Shown: positions 1-5,771, numbered from the stretch's first letter. The stretch is DNA of 9,319 nucleotides from Ignavibacteriales bacterium (GCA_003560935.1 PWJF01000426.1:1-9319); one strand, 5' to 3'. The notes: generated from the letters alone by a model not told the origin. A program made the numbers and translations.

Positions 1-135
1 ACTATAATACGGTATGCAGTCATCAAGCTCGAACCGGACATGATTAACGGTTGAAGGAGATGAAACAGTGTGTATTTCGGCTTGCAACTGATAGATCATA
101 AAGACTATTGACAAAACGACAGTTGATAATTTCAT
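1..135 (-). CDS. Secreted protein, N-terminal part only (runs off left edge)
   Basis: An open reading frame starts with ATG at 135 and stays open to base 1, giving 45 residues of a longer protein. The N-terminus MKLSTVVLSIVFMIYQLQA is a typical Sec signal peptide: one lysine, a hydrophobic core, and a plausible signal peptidase I site after L-Q-A at residue 19. The mature part begins EIHTVSSPSTVNHVRFELDD, polar and beta-prone as in exported surface proteins. A weak Shine-Dalgarno (AGGA at about 141-144) lies 5-6 bases before the ATG. The short plus-strand frame that ends at a TGA at 52-54 has no visible start and is judged a shadow. The neighbouring minus-strand gene also encodes an exported protein. 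Function is unknown because only the leader and about 26 mature residues are visible. Confidence 0.6.
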   Translation of the reverse strand, partial: MKLSTVVLSIVFMIYQLQAEIHTVSSPSTVNHVRFELDDCIPYYS

Positions 136-256
136 ATACGATCCTGTTACGATATTTAATAAGTATCGGTGGTCGAGGTGTATTTATCTTCGACCTTAAA
201 ATAACAAGAAGTTACAAATAATTCGGGAATGTGTAAAGAGAAATGATATATTAGAT

Positions 257-290
257 CAGAGGCGCACAGTGAGCGCGCCTCTGTTTTACT
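257..290 (-). terminator. 9-bp hairpin between two minus-strand genes
   Basis: Perfect inverted repeat CAGAGGCGC (257-265) / GCGCCTCTG (275-283) with a 9-base loop. It lies 13 bases past the stop codon of the cytochrome gene, so it probably marks that transcript's 3' end. The T tract (TTTT, 284-287) is on the plus-strand side; in the minus direction the tail is ATCTAATAT, a poor U tract. It may therefore be a weak or bidirectional terminator, or a 3'-end stabilising hairpin. Confidence 0.55.
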
Positions 291-296
291 GAATTG

Positions 297-1412
297 TTAC
301 TTGACTAAAAGCATCCGTTTGGATTCCGTGAACTCTCCTGCCTGCAACCGATAAAAGTACGTTCCGCTTGATACTTTTTGTCCGTAATTATTGGTGCCGT
401 CCCACACAACCGTATGCGAACCGACGTCGTAGTCCTTCAGGTCGACAAGATTTTTCACCAATCTTCCATGAATATCATACACCGCGAGATATACCGCTGC
501 CGTTTGTGGTATCGAGAATTGAATCGTTGTCTTCGGGTTGAACGGATTCGGAAAATTCTGATTGAGTTTATAGGTCGGAGCAAACCCGTTTTCTTTTCCG
601 ACCGATACAGCCGTATGATCGCCGTGGCATTGTGTACATTCCATCTTACCGATCGTATCATCCATTGCTTCCGATCCATGACAGGTCATACAGTAACCAA
701 CCGTTTCCGGAGGTGTGTAAATGGGAGTAAAAGCTTCGTTCAACTCGTCATTCATTATTTGAACGGCGTAAGCCGCTACATCGCCTGTTAAACGTGCACA
801 GCGTTCACTGCGTTCGACGGTGTTAAGTTTTTTATATGGGAGGGAAAGCCATGTCGAAACGGATATGTGACATAACGGAGAACCGCAAACTGTTTGAAGT
901 ATGGTATCGGTATATCGGTTATCATAGAACTCTTCGTCTTCCGCATATTGATTACTTATATCCGATGGAAATTCAGTCTGTGTGTACCAACCGGTTAATT
1001 CATTCCCGAGTTTTGAAGCCGTTGCTTTTGCGAGGCAAATATTCATCGCAGTGAGAGCCCCGGTGAGTGCCCCGCATAATGTCCCCCAACCCCACCCACC
1101 GCCCCGTCCCCACTCAAGAAATTCAGTCGGCAATAGTGTGTATGGTTCTCCAACCTTATCTTTTAGAAGTTTGATGATCGCATGAAACGCTCCGTATGAA
1201 CAACCAAGTCCCGACCAATATCCTTGATGACCGAGTTTACGTGCCTCTTCTACATCGAGTTCCTCATAACCCCATGGAAGAGGAACCGGTTCTACAAGCG
1301 GTGAAGCATTTGTTCTTGAAATTAGACCGAACCCTGCGACGCCGGCGGATATACCCGCTGCATACTTCGCGGTATTATGTAAAAACTGTTTCCTTGTAAT
1401 CACTTTTTCCAT
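297..1412 (-). CDS. Split-Soret-type dihaem cytochrome c with Tat leader and T9SS sorting domain
   Basis: A 371-residue exported redox protein in three parts. Residues 1-36 form a Tat-like leader: TRKQFL (6-11, an RK variant of the twin-arginine motif) followed by a small-residue hydrophobic stretch. Residues 48-265 resemble the split-Soret cytochrome / C_GCAxxG_C_C family: GCSYG (C71), LCGALTG (C113), CGSPLCH (C176, C181, H182), then two c-type haem motifs, CMTCH (241-245) and CTQCH (259-263). Residues about 283-371 are a type A T9SS sorting domain starting NQNFPNPFNP, with GRLV, WDGTN and SGTYFYRL, ending in a basic tail. The core is therefore predicted to cross the inner membrane folded by Tat, be exported across the outer membrane by T9SS, and sit on the cell surface. 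The start is fixed by AAGGAG (about 1421-1426), 8 bases before the ATG. In the known family the upstream cysteines may hold an extra iron centre; that assignment is inferred here. Confidence 0.85.
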   Translation of the reverse strand: MEKVITRKQFLHNTAKYAAGISAGVAGFGLISRTNASPLVEPVPLPWGYEELDVEEARKLGHQGYWSGLGCSYGAFHAIIKLLKDKVGEPYTLLPTEFLEWGRGGGWGWGTLCGALTGALTAMNICLAKATASKLGNELTGWYTQTEFPSDISNQYAEDEEFYDNRYTDTILQTVCGSPLCHISVSTWLSLPYKKLNTVERSERCARLTGDVAAYAVQIMNDELNEAFTPIYTPPETVGYCMTCHGSEAMDDTIGKMECTQCHGDHTAVSVGKENGFAPTYKLNQNFPNPFNPKTTIQFSIPQTAAVYLAVYDIHGRLVKNLVDLKDYDVGSHTVVWDGTNNYGQKVSSGTYFYRLQAGEFTESKRMLLVK

Positions 1413-1448
1413 TTATTTTTCTCCTTAGTGTTGAATCGCAATGTAAAG

Positions 1449-1475
1449 GATAATTTTAAGGGAGCATAAATTATC
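1449..1475. repeat. 8-bp inverted repeat upstream of the cytochrome gene
   Basis: GATAATTT (1449-1456) and AAATTATC (1468-1475) are perfect reverse complements separated by 11 bases. The repeat ends 37 bases before the cytochrome start codon. It could be an operator or a hairpin in the 5' leader. The spacing gives about 19 bp between arm centres, near two helical turns, so a dimeric regulator is possible. Confidence 0.4.
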
Positions 1476-1658
1476 GCGGATTTGGGATGCGAATACATAG
1501 ACATATTCTACCGGTGTTACACAATGCAAATACTATTCCGAAGTTAGAAAGTGTTTTTGTGGTTATTAAACAGCATATCTCAAACCGATGATGTTGTTTA
1601 ATTCAACAATGCGTTGTTAATATCGACAAGTTTACGGTACGCTCGTACGATGAATCCA

Positions 1659-1688
1659 TTTGACTTTGCACCCATATTACATTATACT
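1659..1688 (+). promoter_or_regulatory. Promoter of the RRM gene
   Basis: TTGACT (1660-1665) and TATACT (1683-1688) are separated by 17 bp, each matching five of six bases of the sigma-70 consensus. It also reads as TTTG (1659-1662), N20, TATACTG. A start near 1695 would give a leader of about 114 bases before the ATG at 1809. Confidence 0.6.
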
Positions 1689-1808
1689 GTACTTATTAAA
1701 TCATATCAGAAAACTCGCTATATCCTGCCCATCTCAGAAATTCCTTAATGACCGGGGAGCGGCGGAGAAAATCGTGAGTACAACACACCATAATGTAAGA
1801 GGTACTCT

Positions 1809-2081
1809 ATGAACATTTTTGTCGGTAATCTTTCCCGTGACGTCAATGAAGACGAATTGCAAGAAGAATTTGAGAAATACGGTAAAGTGTCGAAAGTGAC
1901 TATAATTCGCGACATGTTTACCAGAGATTCAAAGGGATTCGGGTTTGTCGAAATGCCCGCAAAGGCGGAAGCCGAAGCTGCAATTCAGGGAATGCGCGGA
2001 CATACGATAAAAGGCAGAGGTGTAAATGTCAATGAAGCACGCCCTCCGAAAGATAAAAATAAACGGGGAAAAAGAAGATAA
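1809..2081 (+). CDS. RRM-domain RNA-binding protein
   Basis: A 90-residue protein made of one RNA recognition motif and a short basic tail. RNP2 is IFVGNL (residues 3-8) and RNP1 is KGFGFVEM (42-49), with the aromatic positions F4, F44 and F46 that stack on RNA bases. The last 15 residues (RPPKDKNKRGKRR region) are strongly positive and probably add non-specific RNA affinity. Size and layout match the small bacterial Rbp-type proteins known from cyanobacteria and Bacteroidetes, some of which are cold-induced RNA chaperones. The ATG follows AAGAGGT (1797-1803) by 5 bases. A cold-shock gene lies 277 bases downstream on the same strand and has a promoter of the same geometry, which supports a shared role in RNA handling. 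Its RNA targets are unknown. Confidence 0.93.
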   Translation: MNIFVGNLSRDVNEDELQEEFEKYGKVSKVTIIRDMFTRDSKGFGFVEMPAKAEAEAAIQGMRGHTIKGRGVNVNEARPPKDKNKRGKRR

Positions 2082-2083
2082 AA

Positions 2084-2113
2084 TTTGCATTTGGGAAAAT
2101 AATCCCGTATACT
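2084..2113 (+). promoter_or_regulatory. Candidate promoter of the cold-shock gene
   Basis: TTTG (2084-2087), N20, TATACTG beginning at 2108 has the same spacing and the same -10 box as the RRM promoter. It starts 3 bases after the RRM stop codon. In sigma-70 terms the -35 match is poor (TTGCAT, 17-bp spacer). It implies a leader of about 240 bases for the cold-shock mRNA. Confidence 0.4.
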
Positions 2114-2226
2114 GATTACAACAAATAAACAGTACACCGTTTATATTGAACTCTAAGTCTTTCCTGAGGTTTTTCAAAAGCTGCTGTAATAGGTACAAGC
2201 TCCATCAAGATCGTCAGGACTTTAAG

Positions 2227-2280
2227 AAATCGCGATAAATGGTGAAAATATAAAGCCATATATACGCGATTTTTCATTTT
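2227..2280 (+). terminator. Long hairpin with T-rich tail in the cold-shock leader
   Basis: AAATCGCG (2227-2234) pairs with CGCGATTT (2265-2272), and an inner ATGG/CCAT pair (2239-2242 / 2256-2259) extends it through short A-T pairs. TTTTCATTTT follows. It could be the terminator of the RRM transcript or a structural element of the cold-shock leader. Confidence 0.5.
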
Positions 2281-2305
2281 AGGTTCATTAAATGTGTTCG
2301 TACGG

Positions 2306-2328
2306 TCTGCCAACGGCAGATTTTTTTT
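2306..2328 (+). terminator. Intrinsic terminator inside the cold-shock leader (possible attenuator)
   Basis: TCTGCC (2306-2311), loop AAC, GGCAGA (2315-2320), then eight T (2321-2328): a textbook Rho-independent terminator on the plus strand. Only 30 bases separate its T tract from the cold-shock ATG, and they already hold the ribosome binding site, leaving no room for another promoter. Transcripts reaching the gene must therefore read through it. Confidence 0.8.
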
Positions 2329-2358
2329 GAAAAACTTCTATTTAAAGGAGAGAGTTCC

Positions 2359-2559
2359 ATGGAAAAAGGAACAGTAAAATGGTTTAACAGTGCAAAAGGT
2401 TTTGGATTCATTCAACGCGAATCCGGCGAAGACGTCTTCGTTCACTACCGTTCAATATCCGGCGACGGATATAAGAACCTGGAAGACGGCGATAAGGTCG
2501 AGTTTGAAGTTGAGCAGGGTCAAAAAGGCCTTCAGGCAAACAACGTGCGTAAAATTTAA
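2359..2559 (+). CDS. Cold-shock domain protein (CspA family)
   Basis: A 66-residue single cold-shock domain, full length for the family. It binds single-stranded RNA and DNA in the cytoplasm and acts as an RNA chaperone; some E. coli members also act as transcription antiterminators. Visible signatures are the N-terminal GTVKWFN (4-10), RNP1 KGFGFI (13-18) and RNP2 VFVHY (26-30), then the acidic [14 protein letters not shown] strand-loop and a C-terminal [11 protein letters not shown]2 ends HYR rather than the usual HFS, a mild variation. AAGGAG (2345-2350) lies 8 bases before the ATG. The leader is long and structured and includes an intrinsic terminator, so expression is probably controlled after initiation. 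Which paralogue this is cannot be told by eye. Confidence 0.96.
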   Translation: MEKGTVKWFNSAKGFGFIQRESGEDVFVHYRSISGDGYKNLEDGDKVEFEVEQGQKGLQANNVRKI

Positions 2560-2584
2560 TTTTACGCCGCCGTTTTAACATTAT

Positions 2585-2629
2585 AAATCCCGTATTCCGA
2601 TGTCTTGTGGTACGGGATTTTTTTATTTT
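2585..2629 (+). terminator. Terminator of the cold-shock gene, shared with the convergent M20 gene
   Basis: AAATCCCGTA (2585-2594) pairs perfectly over 10 bp with TACGGGATTT (2611-2620). TTTTATTTT follows. It sits 26 bases after the cold-shock stop. On the minus strand the tail is TTTATAATG, so it may also help end the convergent M20 operon, whose last stop is at 2639. Confidence 0.85.
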
Positions 2630-2638
2630 CCGCGTTGT

Positions 2639-3787
2639 CTATTTACAATATTTAATCGCTGCTTCAAGCAATATCTTCGATAGTTGTACTACCGAATCAA
2701 TCGCCACCCATTCGGTTTCCTGATGAATACCGCCTCCCTTTGGCCCGATGATAACGGTATCTATTCCTGCCTTACCGATTATTGCGGAATCTTCCCACCA
2801 CGAGTGACCGATATATGCCGGTTGATAGTTGAGTACGCCGGCCGCACTCTCATGGACAGTGATAACAATCGGTGTACTTTTTGAAATCTCATACGGTGCC
2901 CGCCAGAGTAACGGTTTAATTGTTGCGTGAAAATTTTTGTCTTGTTCAGTAAGTTTATCAATAATGGTCTGCAATTCTTCCAGTACATTCATTTCTATCT
3001 CACCGGGCAATGTTCTACGCTCTACATGTATAGTGCATTCACCCGAATAAATAAACAAACTTTGTCCTCCTTGTATCAGCGGCACATGCAAGGATGCCTG
3101 TCCGCATAACGGGTGACTTTTTTCATCCGGCAGTTGTTGTGCCAGTTTATCCAACTCGACAAGAAGCAATCCCATTTTGGTATTTGCATCGATCCCTTCC
3201 TGATGACGTCCGCCGTGAGCAATCCTGCCCCGGGATGTTATTTCATATATACCAAAACCTCTGTGACCGATGCAGATATCAAGATCCGTTGGCTCGGTAA
3301 CAATGGCAGCATCAGCTTTATGGTATTTGACCATTTCCCTTGTCCCGATGCTTTCGTATTCTTCGTCTGCCACGAATGTCAGGATGACATCACCCGACAG
3401 CTCAATATTATTATCCTGTATCGATTTTGCCATGCCCAGCATCGCGGCGATACTTCCCTTCATATCGTAGGCGCCGCGCCCGTATAGTTTGCCATCTTTA
3501 ATAGAACCGGAAAAAGGTTCACTCATGCCTTCAACCCCGACCGTGTCCATGTGAGCATTCAGTAAAAGTGATTTGCCCTTACCGGTTCCTTTAATTCTAC
3601 CGGTTACGTTCACGCGTTTTGGTGCTAAGAGAGTTAACTCCGACTCTATACCAAAAGATTTCAGAAGGCGGTCGATATAAAGACCGATTTCCTCCTCACC
3701 GCGTCCCGTTTTGTCAAGACCGGGATTAACAGAATTTATTTTGACAAGATCCGTGAGAGCAGCAATGGTGAAAGTTTCGTCGATCAT
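2639..3787 (-). CDS. M20 family metallopeptidase/deacylase (ArgE/DapE type)
   Basis: A 382-residue cytoplasmic zinc hydrolase. Family members cleave N-acyl groups or peptides (acetylornithine, succinyl-diaminopimelate, dipeptides). The metal centre is complete: H79 and D81 in NAHMDTV, D108 in GRGAYDMKG, catalytic Glu and ligand in ADEEYES (E142/E143), E165 in VTEPT, and H355 in GGGIHQETEWV. The dimerisation (lid) domain is about 175-295, with H191 in the AHGGRHQEGIDA segment that reaches into the partner's active site. Length is normal for the family. No clear Shine-Dalgarno precedes the ATG. It lies 41 bases after the PLP enzyme gene in the same direction, probably the last gene of that operon. 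The substrate cannot be decided; acetylornithine, succinyl-DAP or an acyl-cysteine/methionine-type compound are all possible. Confidence 0.92.
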   Translation of the reverse strand: MIDETFTIAALTDLVKINSVNPGLDKTGRGEEEIGLYIDRLLKSFGIESELTLLAPKRVNVTGRIKGTGKGKSLLLNAHMDTVGVEGMSEPFSGSIKDGKLYGRGAYDMKGSIAAMLGMAKSIQDNNIELSGDVILTFVADEEYESIGTREMVKYHKADAAIVTEPTDLDICIGHRGFGIYEITSRGRIAHGGRHQEGIDANTKMGLLLVELDKLAQQLPDEKSHPLCGQASLHVPLIQGGQSLFIYSGECTIHVERRTLPGEIEMNVLEELQTIIDKLTEQDKNFHATIKPLLWRAPYEISKSTPIVITVHESAAGVLNYQPAYIGHSWWEDSAIIGKAGIDTVIIGPKGGGIHQETEWVAIDSVVQLSKILLEAAIKYCK

Positions 3788-3828
3788 ATAAGCAGTACGA
3801 ATGAATGGCTATATGGATGAATGAATAA

Positions 3829-5010
3829 TTATACCGATGCTAATGCGGAATCCAGGTCGTCAATCAGATCTTCCGCGTTTTCAATGCCGGCAGAATATCT
3901 GATGAGACTTTCGGGAATACCGAGCTGCTTGCGCTGCGTTTCGCTCATCTCGACATGACTTGTTGTTTTGGGCGGACCGGCAAGGGTACTTACGGAGCCT
4001 AAACTGGCAGCAAGATGAACAAATTGTAAATTGTTTAACAATCGTTTCACTTCATCAAACCCGCCCTGTAGTGAAAAACTGAGCACACCCCCGAACCCGC
4101 TCATTTGTTTTTTTGCTATAGTATGTCCGGGGTGTGATTCCAATCCCGGATAAAACACATCCGTTACTTTGGGATGATCCTGAAGGAACCGTGCAATGCG
4201 TAAAGCATTTTGATTTTGACGCAGTACACGCAACTCGAGCGTTTTCATACCCCGAGTGATCATATACGCAGACGATGCATGCAAACTCGCCCCGTTGATC
4301 TCCCGGAATTGAAATATCCTATTCACAAGATCGTTCCTGCCGCAGACAAGACCACCCATAACATCCGAATGTCCTCCGAGAAACTTGGTGGCGCTGTGTA
4401 CGACAAGATCAGTTCCCAGCGATATTGGATTTTGATTTATAGGTGTCGCGAAGGTATTATCCACCACCGTTATCGCTCCGGTCTTTTGAGCCGAACGGAT
4501 CAAACGCTTCAGATCAAGAATTTTGAGGGTTGGATTCGTAGGGGATTCCAGATATAAAACGGTACATCCCTTTTTGATCTCTTCTTCAAGTTGTTCATGA
4601 TCTGAAGTTTCACAGAGCTGCACGTCAACATTAAAGCGAGGCAAATGATCCAGGAAAATTTTGCTGGTACCGCCATATGAATCTTTGATCGACACGACGC
4701 GATCACCGTACGATAACAAAGAAAACAGCGTGTTGCTGATGGCAGCCATTCCAGTTGCAAATGCGGTTGCCGCTTCGGCGTTTTCAAGTATACGGATTTT
4801 TTCTTCCAACACCTCAACCGTCGGATTGGTATTTCGACTATAAATGTGACCTTTCCTCTTCCCTGTCGCAACGTCGAACCATTCGTCGATATCGTCGTAC
4901 GCGAAGGTAACACTGTTTACGACGGGGGCTGTCGTGGCGCCTTCGGAAAAATGTATGGTTTCTCCGGCCCAGACCGCTGCCGTCCCGGATTTGATTTTCG
5001 AAAAGTCCAT
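3829..5010 (-). CDS. Cys/Met metabolism PLP-dependent enzyme (cystathionine gamma-synthase/lyase family)
   Basis: A 393-residue fold-type I PLP enzyme of the trans-sulfuration family. It forms or breaks C-S bonds at the gamma carbon of homocysteine- or homoserine-type substrates. Motifs are complete: YSRNTNPT (57-64; Y57 and R59 contact PLP phosphate of the neighbouring subunit), ATGMAAI (85-91), the YGGT stacking segment (112-115; Y112), VVDNTFATP (182-190; D184 pairs with the pyridine N), and the Schiff-base lysine K209 in SATKFLGGHSD. The C-terminal domain includes SLGSVSTLAGPP and RYSAGIEN. Length is typical. AAGGGA stands about 4 bases before the ATG. It is 53 bases after a small unknown gene and 41 bases before the M20 gene. 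Synthase, gamma-lyase and methionine gamma-lyase activities cannot be separated by eye. Confidence 0.94.
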   Translation of the reverse strand: MDFSKIKSGTAAVWAGETIHFSEGATTAPVVNSVTFAYDDIDEWFDVATGKRKGHIYSRNTNPTVEVLEEKIRILENAEAATAFATGMAAISNTLFSLLSYGDRVVSIKDSYGGTSKIFLDHLPRFNVDVQLCETSDHEQLEEEIKKGCTVLYLESPTNPTLKILDLKRLIRSAQKTGAITVVDNTFATPINQNPISLGTDLVVHSATKFLGGHSDVMGGLVCGRNDLVNRIFQFREINGASLHASSAYMITRGMKTLELRVLRQNQNALRIARFLQDHPKVTDVFYPGLESHPGHTIAKKQMSGFGGVLSFSLQGGFDEVKRLLNNLQFVHLAASLGSVSTLAGPPKTTSHVEMSETQRKQLGIPESLIRYSAGIENAEDLIDDLDSALASV

Positions 5011-5063
5011 GTTTCCCTTGAATAAAATTTTCAGGTGTGTAAAGATATGATTGCTAAACGATA

Positions 5064-5372
5064 TTAGCCATTTTTGAGTACATTATCAAGCTTTGCGGGT
5101 TTTAGACCGTCGAGTATCCTTTCAATCAGATTGTAATTCAGTTCAGACGGGATCACCCGTTCGGAAATAGTATTGGGAATTGAGGTTGTTTCGATCAAAT
5201 CGGTATCAATCACAATGGCAAACAAATTTCCCAAACCATCAAAATCCGTGTTTGAAGGATTATAGAGAATTACCGAATCGGTTTGATATGCCCATTGCGC
5301 TAATTTATGGAAGAGTTGATCATTGTTGGAGTGAAGAATCAGGATATTCTTATCTTTTTTATCATCTGGCAT
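5064..5372 (-). CDS. Small unknown protein, possibly a receiver-like fold
   Basis: I do not recognise this gene. With the ATG at 5372 it encodes 102 residues beginning MPDDKKDKNILILHSNNDQ. This start is preferred because GGGGA lies about 6 bases upstream; the frame is open further to an ATG at 5408 and a GTG at 5456, but neither has a ribosome binding site and both would fall in the control region. The pattern of hydrophobic strands (NILILHS, SVILYNPSN, LFAIVIDTDLIE) alternating with helices resembles an alpha/beta Rossmann or receiver fold. FAIVIDTD recalls the strand that ends in a phospho-acceptor Asp, but other receiver residues are not evident. No signal peptide or membrane segment is seen. 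It is the first gene of the run leading to the PLP enzyme and the M20 hydrolase. Confidence 0.65.
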   Translation of the reverse strand: MPDDKKDKNILILHSNNDQLFHKLAQWAYQTDSVILYNPSNTDFDGLGNLFAIVIDTDLIETTSIPNTISERVIPSELNYNLIERILDGLKPAKLDNVLKNG

Positions 5373-5415
5373 ATTTTTCCCCGCTGTTGGTGTCCTGCTT
5401 AAACTCATTACCGGA

Positions 5416-5421
5416 AATATA
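5416..5421 (-). promoter_or_regulatory. Candidate -10 box for the unknown/PLP/M20 operon
   Basis: TATATT on the minus strand, about 31 bp from the centre of the CRP-like palindrome. A start near 5409 would leave a leader of about 37 bases before the ATG at 5372. There is no good -35 box, as expected for an activator-dependent promoter. Confidence 0.3.
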
Positions 5422-5441
5422 CCACTCCGGCATGAAAAAAC

Positions 5442-5457
5442 AGTGATATGTATCACA
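5442..5457. promoter_or_regulatory. CRP-like palindromic operator
   Basis: AGTGA-TATGTA-TCACA matches nine of ten conserved bases of the CRP consensus TGTGA-N6-TCACA. The inner 14 bases GTGATA-TG-TATCAC form a perfect inverted repeat. A further half site TGTGATAT lies at about 5468-5475. It sits between divergent genes, about 42 bp from the predicted start on each side, the class II activator position. Confidence 0.55.
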
Positions 5458-5486
5458 TTTTCATTTTTGTGATATAGATTTATAAT
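5458..5486 (+). promoter_or_regulatory. Candidate promoter for the 59-residue ORF
   Basis: TATAAT (5481-5486) is a perfect -10 box. TTTTCA (5458-5463), 17 bp upstream, is a weak -35 directly abutting the CRP-like site. A start near 5492 gives a leader of about 100 bases. Confidence 0.45.
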
Positions 5487-5591
5487 GTGAGGTTGAGCAT
5501 ACCCGGATTACGAAAATTTTTTTATACTACCCCAGGATATGATTTACGTATCGGTTAAAATAATCTTTTAAAAAACACAGGAGATTCAACA

Positions 5592-5771
5592 ATGTACGAT
5601 AATTATTATAGCATTGCTCAAACCTACAGTACACAATATCTGAAAGTACAGATAGAGAAAATAAAACATCACACGATCAAATCGAAAGCATTTAATGATG
5701 TGCTCAAGACACGCCTGCTTAAAGACGGAAATTCGTTCATTATTTTTTCACTTTGTCCATCCACTCCTTAG
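5592..5771 (+). CDS. Small ORF, 59 residues, unknown
   Basis: An ATG at 5592 opens a 59-residue frame ending at TAG 5769-5771. AGGAG (5579-5583) is an excellent Shine-Dalgarno 8 bases upstream, and a plausible promoter with a CRP-like site precedes it. The protein begins MYDNYYSIAQTYSTQYLKVQ, rich in Tyr, Lys and Ile, with a basic helix-prone middle (KVQIEKIKHHTIKSKAF) and no signal peptide or membrane segment. The last 11 codons overlap the 3' end of the convergent YtxH-like gene by 32 bases. I do not recognise it. It is short enough to be missed by callers with a 60-residue cut-off, and its reality rests on the ribosome binding site and promoter. Confidence 0.45.
   Translation: MYDNYYSIAQTYSTQYLKVQIEKIKHHTIKSKAFNDVLKTRLLKDGNSFIIFSLCPSTP

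Larger units (their letters stand above)
1413..1808. other. Intergenic control region between divergent cytochrome and RRM genes
   Basis: No believable gene is seen in these 396 bases. They hold the cytochrome gene's ribosome binding site and inverted repeat at one end and the RRM gene's promoter and leader at the other. In between are an alternating TTGTT/AACAA/TTGTT set (1594-1598, 1605-1609, 1614-1618) and a palindrome GTACG-CT-CGTAC (1637-1648) just upstream of the RRM promoter. No convincing minus-strand promoter for the cytochrome could be picked out by eye. Confidence 0.6.

Noticed and set aside
60..101. ATG at 60 on the plus strand directly after AAGGAG
   Set aside because: The frame is only 13 codons and the AAGGAG has no spacing to the ATG; the opposite strand encodes a signal peptide.
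108..140. TTGACA at 108-113 as a plus-strand promoter
   Set aside because: The nearest -10-like boxes give spacers of 11 or 18-21 bp and no plus-strand gene follows; it lies within the signal peptide codons of the minus-strand gene.
378..1399. Several plus-strand ORFs of 67-137 residues inside the cytochrome gene
   Set aside because: They are antisense shadows: no ribosome binding site, odd Arg/His/Cys-rich composition, and the minus frame has unmistakable motifs.
1929..2313. Minus-strand ORFs of 89 and 65 residues across the RRM gene and cold-shock leader
   Set aside because: One is antisense to the RRM domain; the other lies across strong hairpins of the leader and has no recognisable domain.
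2114..2358. A known riboswitch class in the cold-shock leader
   Set aside because: No conserved ligand-binding core of any riboswitch I know could be recognised; only hairpins and a terminator are visible.
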